The notes beneath the pieces are model-generated. The model saw only the letters and a program-made list of their open reading frames with translations. It was not told the origin of the DNA and did no database searches. From Nocardioides sp. TF02-7 (GTDB taxonomy: Bacteria; Actinomycetota; Actinomycetes; Propionibacteriales; Nocardioidaceae), in assembly GCF_022437945.1 (NCBI RefSeq), contig NZ_CP092535.1:124001-188000 (forward strand): a DNA stretch of 64,000 nt, read 5' to 3'. Positions 1-16,328 of this stretch are shown one piece after another. Each line of letters opens with the position of its first letter. Position 1 is the first letter of the stretch. The position numbers and the translations under genes were made by a program.

Positions 1-768
1 GGCCGTGTCGACCAGTGCGTGGAACCGGCGGCGGATCCCGTCGCGCACCGTCCCGACCGCGCCCAGCTCCTCGAACCGGTCCTTCAGCATCGGCTGGAGC
101 TCGTAGTGCGGGTCGCCGTTGGCCGGCTTCGGGTCGATCGCGAGCCACCGCGGCTCGCCGCTCCGCTCGCCGAGCAGCACGTTCTCGTAGTGCAGGTCGC
201 CGTGGACGACCGCGGTGGCCGGCTCCGCGCACAGGTCGCGAGCCAGCCCGACCACCTGCTCGACGAGCCGGCGCGGCACCGGCACCGCGTGCGCGTCGCG
301 CTCCAGCGCGGCGGTCCAGCGGACGACGTACGCCGCCTGCTCACGCAGCTGCGGCATCGGTGGCACGTGGAGGTCGCCGTAGAGGCTCCCGACGATCTCG
401 CACGCCTCCTGGTCCCAGTGGTCGGTGAGGTCGGTGCGGTCGAGCCGCTCCAGCAGCAGCGCCCGGCGCGCCGGGTCGGCCCGCAGCAGCCGCACCGCTC
501 CCCTCCCCCGCCAGCGCTGCAGCGCGAGGTGCTCGTGCTCGCTCTCGTCGTCGGGCAGGCCGACCTTGAGCACCGCGTCCGCACCCGACGGCGTGGCCAC
601 CGGCGCGACCAGCGAACAGAACCCGTGCCACAACGGGCCCTCGAGGACCAGCTCCCACTCCTCGACCACCCCGGCGAAGAGGCCGGGCAGCCGGTCGAGC
701 CACGCCTCCCACGCGGGGCCCAGCGCCCGCTGCCGGTCGAGGCCGGGCGGGATCGTCAGCGGTGGCAC
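1..768 (-). CDS. Aminoglycoside/streptomycin phosphotransferase-like kinase, 3' end cut by window
   Basis: Reading the minus strand from a GTG at 768 gives a continuous frame to the window edge, so the C-terminus is missing. It shows the kinase-fold signature VVHGDLHYENVLLGE followed by AIDPKPANGDPHYEL, which is the catalytic and metal-binding loop of the APH(6)/streptomycin-6-kinase branch. The upstream lobe contains ADAVLKVGLPDD, a plausible ATP-lobe lysine. Family members phosphorylate aminoglycosides or other small hydroxylated substrates in the cytoplasm; the substrate here is not deducible, so resistance should not be assumed. It is co-oriented with the secreted-protein gene upstream (45 bp gap). 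The start is uncertain because there is no ATG in frame and no clear ribosome site. Confidence 0.75.
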   Translation of the reverse strand, partial: MPPLTIPPGLDRQRALGPAWEAWLDRLPGLFAGVVEEWELVLEGPLWHGFCSLVAPVATPSGADAVLKVGLPDDESEHEHLALQRWRGRGAVRLLRADPARRALLLERLDRTDLTDHWDQEACEIVGSLYGDLHVPPMPQLREQAAYVVRWTAALERDAHAVPVPRRLVEQVVGLARDLCAEPATAVVHGDLHYENVLLGERSGEPRWLAIDPKPANGDPHYELQPMLKDRFEELGAVGTVRDGIRRRFHALVDTA

Positions 769-813
769 CCGCCCATCCCACCAGAGCGTGCCAACGCCGC
801 CTTGCCGCCGGGC

Positions 814-1503
814 TCAGCGGCGTGCAGCGACCCGGACCCGGGGGCCGAACGGCGGGAGCCACCGCGAGAGGCGGGTGCCACCGTCCCACTCGTCGGAGAA
901 GCTGCTCGACGACTCGTCGGCCGGGTCGTCGGGATCGACCCACTGGTGCGCCCGCACGGCGACCCGGACCCAGCGCGGGTCGCGGAGGCAGCGCCGCGGC
1001 ACCGACACCCGCAGGTAGTCCTCCGCCAGGTGGACCCGCCGCTGGACGCGGCACCCGTCGCCGATCCAGCTGATGACGGAGGACCCGCAGTCGTCGGCCT
1101 CGCCGGGGCCGCGGCCCTTCGGATCCCTCCCCAGGAAGACGAAGGTGTCGAACTTCCCGGGCGTCTCCTCCCACCGATAGACCGAGAGCCTCCACCCTGC
1201 GCGAGGCGTCCGGAAGTGGATCCACACCGACTGCTCGAGCGCATGGACGAGGTCGCGGAAGCGCACGGTGACCTCGACCGGCCGTCGTCCGTGCCGCACC
1301 GTCACCCGGGTGATGTCGGAGTTGACCTCCGCGCTGCCGTCGAGGTCGGTCACGGTGCCGCACGGCTCGGGGTCGGGGTCGAAGTGCCACCCCTCGACGT
1401 CGCCGCGCGGGTCGGGGCTCGTCCACCGCTCTGCCTGGGCGGTCGCGGGCAGGAGGAGCAGCAGGGCGAGGGCGGCGGCCAGGACCGCGCGGAGCGAGCG
1501 CAT
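814..1503 (-). CDS. Secreted protein of unknown function
   Basis: A 229-residue protein. The N-terminus MRSLRAVLAAALALLLLLP, followed by ATAQA, is a textbook Sec signal peptide with probable cleavage near residue 24. The mature part is acidic, rich in Trp, Asp and Arg, with three cysteines scattered in the second half and the phrase VRFRDLVHALEQ. I recognise no domain. It probably acts outside the cell. It lies between lepA and the phosphotransferase gene, all on the minus strand, 55 bp downstream of the lepA stop. Nothing in the neighbourhood indicates a role. Confidence 0.7.
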   Translation of the reverse strand: MRSLRAVLAAALALLLLLPATAQAERWTSPDPRGDVEGWHFDPDPEPCGTVTDLDGSAEVNSDITRVTVRHGRRPVEVTVRFRDLVHALEQSVWIHFRTPRAGWRLSVYRWEETPGKFDTFVFLGRDPKGRGPGEADDCGSSVISWIGDGCRVQRRVHLAEDYLRVSVPRRCLRDPRWVRVAVRAHQWVDPDDPADESSSSFSDEWDGGTRLSRWLPPFGPRVRVAARR

Positions 1504-1558
1504 GGTCGATTCTGGACCGCCGGGTGCGGGCGCTGCAGCCGATCGGCTGCCCCGGACG

Positions 1559-3455
<1,897 letters not shown>

Positions 3456-3539
3456 GGTGCGGCCATTGTTCCAGGGTCGGCACCGGTTGCCACATCGGCC
3501 GCGGCCCCGCCGGACCCGGTCGGCGACGGCCGGTGGTCG

Positions 3540-3567
3540 GCGCCGGTCGGTCAGCGCCGGTCGGTCA
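3540..3567. repeat. Two adjacent 14-bp direct repeats
   Basis: The word GCGCCGGTCGGTCA occurs twice back to back (3540-3553 and 3554-3567). The second copy supplies the stop codon of the FMN reductase gene. It looks like a local duplication in a GC-rich spacer. Confidence 0.6.
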
Positions 3568-4134
3568 CGGCCGGGGGATCACGGTCAGCACCCGCTCGAC
3601 GTGGGTGCGGAACTCCTCCATGAACTCGCGCAGGAACGCCTCCGTCGTCTCGTCGCTCACCTCGCCGTCGTCGGCGACCAGGCCCGGACGCATGTGGATG
3701 TAGGCCTCCGGTGCGGTCATCTGCCGCGCGTTGCAGAAGCTCAGCACCGCCCGCAGGCTCTGCTGGCCCACCGCCGTGCCGATCGGCCCGATGGACGCCC
3801 CGATCACCGCCGCCGGCACGTGGTGGAACGAGTTCTGGCCCCACGGGCGCGACGCCCAGTCGATCGCGTTCTTGAGGGCTCCGGGGATGGAGCGGTTGTA
3901 CTCCGGCGTCACGAACAGCACCGCGTCGCACGCGGCGATCGCCTCCTTCAGCGCCGCCGGCTCCGGCGGGTAGTCGGCGTCGTGGTCGGGGCTGTAGAGC
4001 GGCAGGTTGCCGATCGGCAGCTCGACGAACTCCAGGTCCGGCGGTGCGAGGCGGATCAGGGCCTTGCTGAGGCGCCGGTTGATCGAGGTCGAGGAGAGAC
4101 TGCCGACGAAGTAGCCGACCCGGTAAGTGCGCAT
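3565..4134 (-). CDS. NADPH-dependent FMN reductase family protein
   Basis: A 189-residue flavodoxin-fold oxidoreductase. The phosphate-binding loop [16 protein letters not shown] near residue 11, the segment [20 protein letters not shown] near residue 75 and [13 protein letters not shown] are diagnostic of the NADPH-dependent FMN reductase/chromate-reductase family (YieF, SsuE-like). It would transfer hydride from NAD(P)H through FMN to quinones or other acceptors in the cytoplasm; the substrate is unknown. ATG at 4134 is preceded by a strong GGAGGAGG ribosome site, which fixes the start. It is a single gene divergent from the phosphotransferase at 4276. Confidence 0.88.
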   Translation of the reverse strand: MRTYRVGYFVGSLSSTSINRRLSKALIRLAPPDLEFVELPIGNLPLYSPDHDADYPPEPAALKEAIAACDAVLFVTPEYNRSIPGALKNAIDWASRPWGQNSFHHVPAAVIGASIGPIGTAVGQQSLRAVLSFCNARQMTAPEAYIHMRPGLVADDGEVSDETTEAFLREFMEEFRTHVERVLTVIPRP

Positions 4135-4275
4135 GTTGTTCCTCCTCCGGTCGGCGTACGGCGGCCGGGACCGGTCGCCGTACGCCCGGACGGTTGACCG
4201 GTGAGCGGTACCCCGTCGCCGCGCCGGCCATCCGGGAACCGCGGCGACCCCGACCCGGGCTGCCACGATGGGCGG

Positions 4276-5223
4276 GTGATCCCCACCTCCCTCCCGCACG
4301 GCCGGACCGCGCGCCGGCTGGAGTGGGTCCACCTCCCGCCGGCGGTCCGGTCGCTGGTGGAGCGGCGCTGCGGAGCGCCGGTGACCGACGCGGCGTCGCG
4401 GACGGCCGGCTTCACGCCCGGGTTCGCCTCGGTGCTGACCTGCGCCGACGGCAGCCGCCACTTCGTGAAGGCGGCGTCGGTCAAGGCCCAGCGGGTGTTC
4501 GCCGAGTCCTACCGCGTGGAGGCCCGCAAGCTCGCTGCGCTGCCGCCGGAGGTGCCGGCTCCGAGGCTGCTGTGGGTGCACGACGACGATGACTGGGTCG
4601 TCCTCGGCATCGAGCACGTCGAGGCCCGCCACCCGGCACGGCCCTGGCGGGCCGACGACCTCGACGCCGCGCTGGCGATGACGGGCCGGATCGCCGAGGT
4701 GCTGACGCCCGCGCCCGCGGGCCTGGCCCTGGAGCCGGTCGAGGTCGAGCTCGCCGGCTGGCCCGCGCTCTGGGAACGGGTCGCCGAGGTGCGGCCCGGC
4801 CTGCCCCACCTCGACGACGCGGCAGCACTCGCCGGTCGGTTCGCGGAGGTCGCCGCCGGCGACACCGTGGTCCACAGCGACATCCGGGACGACAACGTCC
4901 TGCTGCTCGCCGACGGCTCCGCCCTGGTCTGCGACTGGAACTGGCCGATGCTCGGCGCCGCCTGGCTGGACACCCTCTGGCTCCTCCTCGGTCCCCGCGG
5001 CGACGGCCTCGACGCCGACGCGGTGCTCGCGACGCACCCGCTGACCCGTGACGTCCCGGCCGACCACGTCGACGTCGTGCTCGCCCTGCTGGCGGGCTAC
5101 TACCTCAAGTCGGGCGCCGATCCCGCGCCGCCGACCTCGCCCTACGTCCGCCAGGTGCAGCAGTGGCACGGCCTGGTGTGCTGGGACTGGCTGGCCGAGC
5201 GCCGCGGGTGGGCGACCGGCTGA
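4276..5223 (+). CDS. Aminoglycoside phosphotransferase-fold kinase
   Basis: 315 residues from a GTG at 4276; an in-frame extension to 4201 exists but looks like non-coding leader. The kinase motifs are VVHSDIRDDNVLL (catalytic loop, with Ser where Gly is usual in HGD) and ALVCDWNWP (metal-binding Asp). An N-lobe lysine lies in HFVKAASVKAQ. This is the APH/choline-kinase superfamily; family members phosphorylate antibiotics, homoserine-like metabolites or sugars, and the substrate here cannot be told. The bases CACGAT end 6 nt before the GTG and there is no Shine-Dalgarno, so the message may be leaderless. It is convergent with the small membrane protein gene ending at 5230. Confidence 0.78.
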   Translation: MIPTSLPHGRTARRLEWVHLPPAVRSLVERRCGAPVTDAASRTAGFTPGFASVLTCADGSRHFVKAASVKAQRVFAESYRVEARKLAALPPEVPAPRLLWVHDDDDWVVLGIEHVEARHPARPWRADDLDAALAMTGRIAEVLTPAPAGLALEPVEVELAGWPALWERVAEVRPGLPHLDDAAALAGRFAEVAAGDTVVHSDIRDDNVLLLADGSALVCDWNWPMLGAAWLDTLWLLLGPRGDGLDADAVLATHPLTRDVPADHVDVVLALLAGYYLKSGADPAPPTSPYVRQVQQWHGLVCWDWLAERRGWATG

Positions 5224-5229
5224 GCCGCG

Positions 5230-5685
5230 TCACCGCCCGCCGGTGATCTCCGGGTCGACCACGACGACCTCCCGGTCCTCGGAGTCCACCCACACGTCGA
5301 TGACGGCCTCCCGCCGGATCCGGTGGACCTGCAGCTGCTGGACGAGGGTGCGGTGCTCCACCCGGTAGGAGTCGTCCTCCCCGGGCAGGCGGACGTCGAG
5401 CACCATCGCGACGTAGGGGTGGTTGTTGACCGCCCCGTCGGCCCGGGCGCTGACGATGGTGGCCCGCGCGCGGGTGCCCTCCGCCAGGATCCGCGCGCGC
5501 TCGCGGCGCGCGGTCGCCGTCCTCCTGCCGGCGACGGTCACCGCCACCAGACCGGTCACGCCGCCGATCACCAGCGCGGCGGTCACCAGCTCCTGCCGGC
5601 CCTGGGCCAGCCCGATGACGAGGAACACCCAGAACAGCACGGCACCCGGCACGACCAGGGCGAACAGCGAGGAGCTCGGGCGCAC
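5230..5685 (-). CDS. Small membrane protein, DUF3592-like
   Basis: 151 residues from a GTG at 5685. Two hydrophobic segments ([20 protein letters not shown] and [20 protein letters not shown]) are followed by an Arg-rich turn and a soluble domain with [15 protein letters not shown] and [20 protein letters not shown]. Two transmembrane helices followed by a beta-rich domain with a 'G..A.A.V' strand and a final VDPE are typical of DUF3592-type proteins of unknown function. The frame stays open upstream through the antisense of rpsT into holA, but that is a by-product of high GC. The start is a guess; no clear ribosome site is visible. Confidence 0.6.
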   Translation of the reverse strand: MRPSSSLFALVVPGAVLFWVFLVIGLAQGRQELVTAALVIGGVTGLVAVTVAGRRTATARRERARILAEGTRARATIVSARADGAVNNHPYVAMVLDVRLPGEDDSYRVEHRTLVQQLQVHRIRREAVIDVWVDSEDREVVVVDPEITGGR

Positions 5686-5751
5686 CCGCGAGAATCTGGC
5701 AGATCCCGGCCGGCACGGCAAACGGTGGACCCACCCGGCACCGGCTCGATT

Positions 5752-5780
5752 TTGGGGCCGTCCGGCACCGCTGTTAGCCT
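5752..5780 (+). promoter_or_regulatory. Predicted housekeeping promoter of rpsT
   Basis: TTGGGG (5752-5757), a 17-bp spacer, then TAGCCT (5775-5780), which fits the actinobacterial -10 pattern TAnnnT. It would give a leader of roughly 120 nt before the rpsT GTG at 5911. Confidence 0.5.
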
Positions 5781-5910
5781 TGTCCGTCGCGTCAGCAGCA
5801 GGTTCCGGCGTGCCCGGCCACCGGTCGGGAAGCGGGAGCAGGCGCCGACGCTCTCCGGACCAGACCCGACCCACCCCGATCCACGGATCCAGACGACCAG
5901 AGGCGTAGTA

Positions 5911-6171
5911 GTGGCGAACATCAAGAGCCAGATCAAGCGGAACAAGCAGAACGAGAAGCGTCGCGAGCGCAACAAGGCGGTCAAGACCAGCCTGAAGACC
6001 GCCGTGCGCAAGTTCCGCGAGGCCGCCGAGGCCGGCGACAAGGAGCAGGCCGTGACGCTCGGCCGCGACGCCGCCCGCAAGCTCGACAAGGCCGCGTCCA
6101 AGGGCGTGATCCACAAGAACCAGGCCGCGAACCGCAAGTCCGCGATCATGAAGAAGGCCGCCTCCCTCTGA
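5911..6171 (+). CDS. rpsT: 30S ribosomal protein S20
   Basis: 86 residues, the usual S20 length. It opens [20 protein letters not shown] and ends [15 protein letters not shown], both strongly conserved S20 segments; it binds 16S rRNA helices in the small subunit. GTG start at 5911 with AGAGG about 10 nt upstream. It is transcribed alone, divergent from lepA and convergent with holA, and is closed by a very strong hairpin at 6229. The roughly 130 nt leader could serve autogenous control, as in other bacteria, but I see no defined element. Confidence 0.96.
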   Translation: MANIKSQIKRNKQNEKRRERNKAVKTSLKTAVRKFREAAEAGDKEQAVTLGRDAARKLDKAASKGVIHKNQAANRKSAIMKKAASL

Positions 6172-6228
6172 GGCCTGCCGGCGCTCCGGTCCGGAGCACC
6201 AGCGACGGCCCTCGGGCCGTGCACCGAA

Positions 6229-6261
6229 GGAAGCCCCGCCACGGCGGGGCTTCCTCGTTTT
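6229..6261. terminator. Strong bidirectional terminator between rpsT and holA
   Basis: Perfect 12-bp stem GGAAGCCCCGCC / GGCGGGGCTTCC with a 2-nt loop (6229-6254), followed by TCGTTTT on the plus strand. It terminates rpsT and probably also convergent holA. Confidence 0.85.
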
Positions 6262-7234
6262 CCAGTCCCGTCGCAGCTCGCCGATGGTGAGCACCAGGCG
6301 CTCGAGGGTGTACGACGCGTCGCCCGCGGCGCCCTTGACCTCGGCGTCCGCGCGGGCCACGGCGCGGATCGCGCCGGCGAGGCCGTCCTCGCTCCAGGCG
6401 CGGGCCTGGTCGCGGATCGTGCGGACCTTCCAGGGCGGCACGCCGAGCTCGCGGGCGAGGTCGGCGTCGCGCAGTCCGCGGGCCGCGCCCTTGTAGCGCG
6501 CGAGGCCGCGGACGCTGCCGGCGAAGGCCGAGGTGACGAGGACCGGCGGCGTGCCGGCGTCGAGCGCCCAGCGCAGCTCCTCGAGCGCCTGCCGCGGCCG
6601 CCCGGAGAACGCGGCGTCGGCGACGGCGAACGACTTGGCCTCCGCCCGGCCGGCGAAGTAGCGCCGCACCTTGTCGCCGCTGAGCCGCTCGCCGGGGAAG
6701 TCGTTGGTGAGCTGGTGGGCGGCCGCCGCGAGGGAGCGGAGGTCGTGGCCGACCGCCTCCACCAGCGCCTCGGCCGCCTCACGGTCGATGGTCGCGCCGT
6801 GGCGGCGCACCTCGGAGGCGACGAACTGGGGGGAACTCCGACGGCTTCAGCTCCGCCGACTTCTCCTCGGTCACGGTGGGGAGCTTGCGCAGCTTGGCGA
6901 GCACGCCGGAGCCCTTGTTTCCTCCACCGTGGACCAGCACCAGGGCGACGTCGTCGGCCGGGGCGGCGGCGTAGCCGAGCAGCCCGTCGACCGACTCGTC
7001 GGGCAGGTTCTCCAGTCCTCTCACCACGACGCACCGCACGGTGGAGAACAGCGAGGGCGCGCTCAGCTCGCCCAGCGTGGCGAGGGTGAGGTCGGCCGCG
7101 GTCGCGTCGGAGACCTCGGCCTCCGGGTCGTGCGCGCGGACCGCCGCGCGCACCTCGTCGACCACCCGGGCGCCGAGGAACTCCTCCTTGCCGGTGACCA
7201 GCAGCACCCGCCCCAGCACGTCCTCCACCCGCAT
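6259..7234 (-). CDS. holA: DNA polymerase III delta subunit (HolA), frameshifted
   Basis: Clamp-loader delta subunit, about 325 residues. The N-terminal frame from ATG 7234 reads VLLVTGKEEFLGARVVDEVR and VLVHGGGNKGSGVLAKLRK. The second frame gives HDLRSLAAAAHQLTNDFPGE and RYFAGRAEAKSFAVADAAFS, both typical HolA. They join near 6829, where an extra C in GAGTTCCCCCC breaks EFPQFVASEVRRHG. No stop codon is found at the expected end (GELRRDWK, about 6259): the frame runs on through the terminator hairpin and antisense to rpsT. The true stop was therefore probably lost to a base error, and the end given here is approximate. Ribosome site GGAAGG upstream. Usual actinobacterial neighbour of comEC. 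Confidence 0.85.
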
Positions 7235-7297
7235 GCGTCACACCTTCCCACACGGTGCCGACAGCGCGCGGTCGCGCCGACCCGCCACGACCACAGG

Positions 7298-9606
7298 TCA
7301 CCGGCTCACCGCTTCCGGCCCGTCGGGACCGGCCACCACGGCCACGTCGCCCTGCTCGTCGGTGCGGGCCACCTCGGCACCCGCGCGGTCCAGGGCCTCG
7401 AGCAGCCGCGGGTGCGGGTGGCCGTAGTCGTTGTCCTCCCCCACGGACACGACCGCGACCCCGGCGCCGAGCGACGTCAGCCACTCCGTGGCCTGGTGGG
7501 CGCTCCCGTGGTGCGGCACCTTGAGCACGTCGACGGCCAACCCGGGCAGGAGCGCCGCGAGCCGCTCCTGCCCCGGCGGCTCCAGGTCGCCGGTGAGCAG
7601 CAGCCGCAGCCCGTGGGTCTCGACGAGCAGCACGACGCTGGCGTCGTTGGCGGCGCTGCCGTCACCCGGGCCGACCACCGGGGCGGCGAGGTCGGGCCAC
7701 AGCACCTGGACCGTCGTCGGGCCGATGCGCCGGGTGGTGCCGTGCAGTGCTGACGCCGCCGGCACCCCCGCCCGCCCCGTCAGGCGCCGGACCTCGTCGA
7801 CCGCCGGGTGCGGGTCGAGCATCGGGCTGACCTCCACCGCGGCCACCCGGCGCTCGCGCAGCACCCCTCCAGTCCGTCGACGTGGTCGGCGTGGAAGTGC
7901 GTCAGCACCACGAGCGGCACCGCACGGACGCCGAGCCGGTCGAGGCAGCCGTCCACCGCGTCGGCATCGGGCCCGGCGTCGACGACCACCGCCGCGCCGG
8001 GACCGGCCGGGAGCGCGAGCGCGTCGCCCTGGCCGACGTCGCACGCCACCAGCACCCAGCCGTCGGGCGGCCATCCCCCGAGAGCGCCGATCCGGCCGGG
8101 CACGCCGGTGACCAGGGCCAGCACCGCGACGCCGAGCACCACCGCCACCGACCGGTGCCGCAGCACGCGCGGGAGGAGCGCCGCCGTGAGCAGGCACAGC
8201 AGCGCCAGCCCGCCGATCGCGACCGTTCCGGTGCCCCAGGCGACCGACGCCGCCGGCAGCGCTGCCCCTCGCTCGGCGACCAGCACGATCCACGCCACGC
8301 ACCACGCCGCGGCCGTGCCGGCGAGCCGCCCCACCGGCTCGACGACCAGGCCCAGCAGGCCGCCCGCCAGGCCGAGGACCGTCGCCGGCCCGACGACCGG
8401 CGCCACCAGCACGTTCGCCGCGACGGCCACGAGGCTCACCTCGCCGGCCAGCGCCGCCACCACCGGCGTGCACGCGAGCTGCGCCGACAGGGGCACCGCG
8501 AGCGCGACCGCCAGGGGCGCCGGCAGCCAGCGGGACAGCGCCGCCTGCAGGGGCGGGCCGGCCACGACGATCCCCGCGGTGGCGAGCACCGAGAGCGCGA
8601 ACCCTGCGGACACCGCGAGCGCGGGGCTCACGAGCAGCAGGGCGGTCACCGCGACGCCGAGCGCCCGGAGCCCGCGGCGGCGGCCGTCGGTCGCCAGCGC
8701 GAACGTCCCGACGGCTCCCATCACCGCCGCCCGCAGCACGCTCGGCTCGGTGCGGGCGAGCAGCACGAAACCGACGATCCCCACCACCACCACGACGTGC
8801 AGCCACCGGCCCCGCACCCCCAGCGGTCGCGCGACCAGCAGGAGGAAGCCCAGCAGCAACGTCAGGTTGGTCCCCGAGACCGCCGTCAGGTGGGTGAGCC
8901 CCGTGGTCCGGAAGTCCTGCTCGAGCTCCGGCGGCAGCCCGGCGTCGTCGCCCACGACGAGGGCCGGCACCAACGCCCGCTGCTCCTCCGGACGGTGCGC
9001 CACCGACTCCCGCAGGGCCGCGCGGACCGCGTCGGCGCCGCGCCACCACACGTCGGGGCCACGGATCCGCACGGGCTGGCGCGGGCCGGTGACGACGGCC
9101 GCCAGCGCCGGGTCGTCCGGAGGCGCGAGCCTGCCGGTGAACCGCAGCCGCTCCCCCAGTGCGACCGCCGCCCAGCGCTCGTCGGCCAGCACGAGCACCG
9201 GGGCGCCGAGCCGGTACGTCGTCCCGCGCCCGGTGACCACGTGCGCCTTCGCCCGCACCACCACCTGCTCACCCCACGGGCCGGTCACCGGCCACGGGTC
9301 GGAGGTGACCGTCGCCTCCATGGTGACGACCGCCCGCTGCTCGGCCAGGACGGCCACCGGACCGGTCGCGACCGCCTGGTGGCGCAGCAGGGTGCCCCCG
9401 GCGACCGCAGCCGCGACCAGGCACCCGGCGACGAGGAGCCCGGGACCGCGCCGCCACCACACGACGACGCCCACCCCCACGGCAGCGCCCACCGGCCAGA
9501 CGGCGGCGAGGCCGAGCACGTGGGCCACGATCCCGCCGGCCCACGCGGCCGCACCGACCAGCGGCATCCGCAGGTCGTGGCGCCATCGGGCCGAGGGCTC
9601 GGTCAT
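7298..9606 (-). CDS. comEC: DNA-uptake channel protein ComEC/Rec2, frameshifted
   Basis: About 769 residues. It has an N-terminal run of hydrophobic helices, then the ComEC competence core with FRTTGLTHLTAVSGTNLTLL (residues about 240-260) and many further helices, then a C-terminal metallo-beta-lactamase-like domain with VLTHFHADHVDGLEG and VDVLKVPHHGSAHQ. The two parts are separated by one missing G at about 7866 (GAGGGGTG should read GAGGGGGTG). ComEC moves single-stranded DNA across the membrane during transformation; actinobacteria often keep comEA/comEC although competence is seldom shown. ATG 9606 has no Shine-Dalgarno but TAGCGT 7 nt upstream. It is separated from comEA by a plus-strand HPP-CBS gene. 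Confidence 0.92.
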
Positions 9607-9613
9607 GCAGGCG

Positions 9614-9619
9614 ACGCTA
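9614..9619 (-). promoter_or_regulatory. -10 element, leaderless comEC start
   Basis: TAGCGT on the minus strand, 7 nt before the comEC ATG; no ribosome site between them. One member of the recurrent TAnnnT-to-start pattern in this window. Confidence 0.5.
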
Positions 9620-9736
9620 GGGGACCGGCGCCCGTCCGACCGGGGACCGTGGGCCGCACCTGTGGAGTGAGCGGGCCGTCGCCCGCCCCTGTGGACGGTT
9701 TCGGGCGGATCCCGTCCCGTCCGCTCGCCGGCCCCG

Positions 9737-9742
9737 TAGGGT
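9737..9742 (+). promoter_or_regulatory. -10 element, leaderless HPP-CBS start
   Basis: TAGGGT, 6 nt before the GTG at 9749, no Shine-Dalgarno. Confidence 0.5.
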
Positions 9743-9748
9743 GCGCCG

Positions 9749-15344
<5,596 letters not shown>

Positions 15345-15378
15345 CCCGTCAACCCTTCGTCGCGCCTGCTCCGGACAC

Positions 15379-15405
15379 AAGAAAGCCCCTCGGGCATCGA
15401 GGGGC
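15379..15405 (-). terminator. Intrinsic terminator of the leuS attenuator
   Basis: On the minus strand: GCCCCTCG, loop ATGCC, CGAGGGGC, then TTTCTT. A perfect 8-bp GC stem with a T-rich tail, placed inside the leader 35 nt before the leuS ATG, where only an attenuator makes sense. Confidence 0.75.
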
Positions 15406-15407
15406 GG

Positions 15408-15440
15408 CCGCGTCGATTGTCGTCGCTGTGGTCGACGCGG
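15408..15440 (-). promoter_or_regulatory. Attenuator upstream hairpin (pause or anti-antiterminator stem)
   Basis: Perfect 9-bp stem CCGCGTCGA / TCGACGCGG with a 15-nt loop, directly after the leader peptide stop and 2 nt before the terminator stem. A ribosome at the peptide stop would cover its left arm. Confidence 0.55.
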
Positions 15441-15467
15441 CTAGGCAAGAAGCAGGTTCTTCCGCAC
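15441..15467 (-). CDS. Leucine-rich leader peptide of the leuS attenuator
   Basis: GTG CGG AAG AAC CTG CTT CTT GCC TAG encodes V-R-K-N-L-L-L-A. Three adjacent leucine codons, two of them CTT (rare in DNA of this composition), followed immediately by a hairpin and an intrinsic terminator, are the hallmarks of ribosome-mediated attenuation. With scarce leucyl-tRNA the ribosome would stall here and favour read-through into leuS. TAGCAT ends 6 nt before the GTG with no Shine-Dalgarno, so the peptide may be read from the first base of a leaderless message. It is too short to be seen by gene finders. The codon pattern and context are seen; translation is inferred. Confidence 0.7.
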   Translation of the reverse strand: MRKNLLLA

Positions 15468-15473
15468 GGCACC

Positions 15474-15479
15474 ATGCTA
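15474..15479 (-). promoter_or_regulatory. -10 element of the leuS leader transcript
   Basis: TAGCAT on the minus strand, 6 nt before the leader-peptide GTG. No convincing -35 hexamer is visible. Confidence 0.5.
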
Positions 15480-15527
15480 CCGCGACCGCTGCGCCGGTCG
15501 CACATGGCCGCGACCCTGCGCGCTGGC

Positions 15528-15533
15528 TAGGGT
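15528..15533 (+). promoter_or_regulatory. -10 element, leaderless SDR start
   Basis: TAGGGT, 7 nt before the ATG at 15541, no Shine-Dalgarno. Confidence 0.5.
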
Positions 15534-15540
15534 GCCGGCC

Positions 15541-16303
15541 ATGACGCTCACCGATCTGTTCAGGCTCGACGGCCGGGTCGCCGTCGTCACCGGCGCCTCC
15601 TCCGGGCTGGGGGGTGGCGTTCGCGCAGGCCCTGGCCGAGGCGGGCGCCGACGTGGTGCTCGGCGCGCGTCGGGTCGACCGGCTGGCCGACACCGCCCGT
15701 CTCGTCGAGGAGGCCGGCCGACGGGCGGTCGCGGTCGCCACCGACGTCGCCGACCCGGCGTCCTGCACCCGGCTGGTCGAGACCGCGGTGGCCGAGCTGG
15801 GCCGGGTCGACGTCCTCGTCAACAACGCCGGCGTCGGCACCGCCGTGCCGGCGACCCGGGAGACGCCGGAGCAGTTCCGGGAGGTGGTCGACGTCAACCT
15901 CAACGGCTGCTACTGGATGGCGCAGGCGTGCGGCCGGGTGATGCAGCCGGGCTCCAGCATCATCAACATCTCCTCGGTGCTGGGCCTCACCACCGCGGGC
16001 CTCCCCCAGGCCGCCTACTCCGCGTCGAAGGCCGGGCTGATCGGCCTGACCCGCGACCTGGCCCAGCAGTGGACCGGCCGCAAGGGCATCCGGGTCAACG
16101 CGATCGCCCCCGGGTTCTTCGCCTCGGAGATGACCGAGCAGTACCCTCCGGGCTACCTCGAGCAGCAGCAGGAGCGGATCCCGATGGGCCGCAAGGGCGA
16201 CCCGCGCGAGCTCGCCGCCGCCGTCGTGTTCCTGGCGTCGGACGCGTCCGGCTACGTCACCGGCCAGACGCTCCCGGTCGACGGCGGGCTCACGATCACC
16301 TGA
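15541..16303 (+). CDS. Short-chain dehydrogenase/reductase, frameshifted near the start
   Basis: About 253 residues of classical SDR type. TGASSGLG is the cofactor-binding glycine motif, NNAGVG the structural motif, YSASKAG the catalytic Tyr-x3-Lys, and the C-terminus VTGQTLPVDGGLTIT is typical. An extra G at about 15612 (CTGGGGGGTG for CTGGGGGTG) breaks SSGLGVAFAQALAEAG; length modulo 3 agrees. An Arg follows the second strand (GARRVDR), which would favour NADP(H). The substrate cannot be told. It is convergent with phoX (25 bp gap) and divergent from leuS. Confidence 0.87.
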
Positions 16304-16328
16304 TCCGCCGCTGGTCCGGCCCCCGGGG

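Noticed and set aside
1..768. Antibiotic resistance gene
   Set aside because: The APH-fold is clear but the substrate is not; chromosomal housekeeping context argues against naming a resistance.
15345..15480. T-box riboswitch before leuS
   Set aside because: No T-box core sequence and no specifier-loop architecture; the leader codes Leu codons and fits peptide-based attenuation better.
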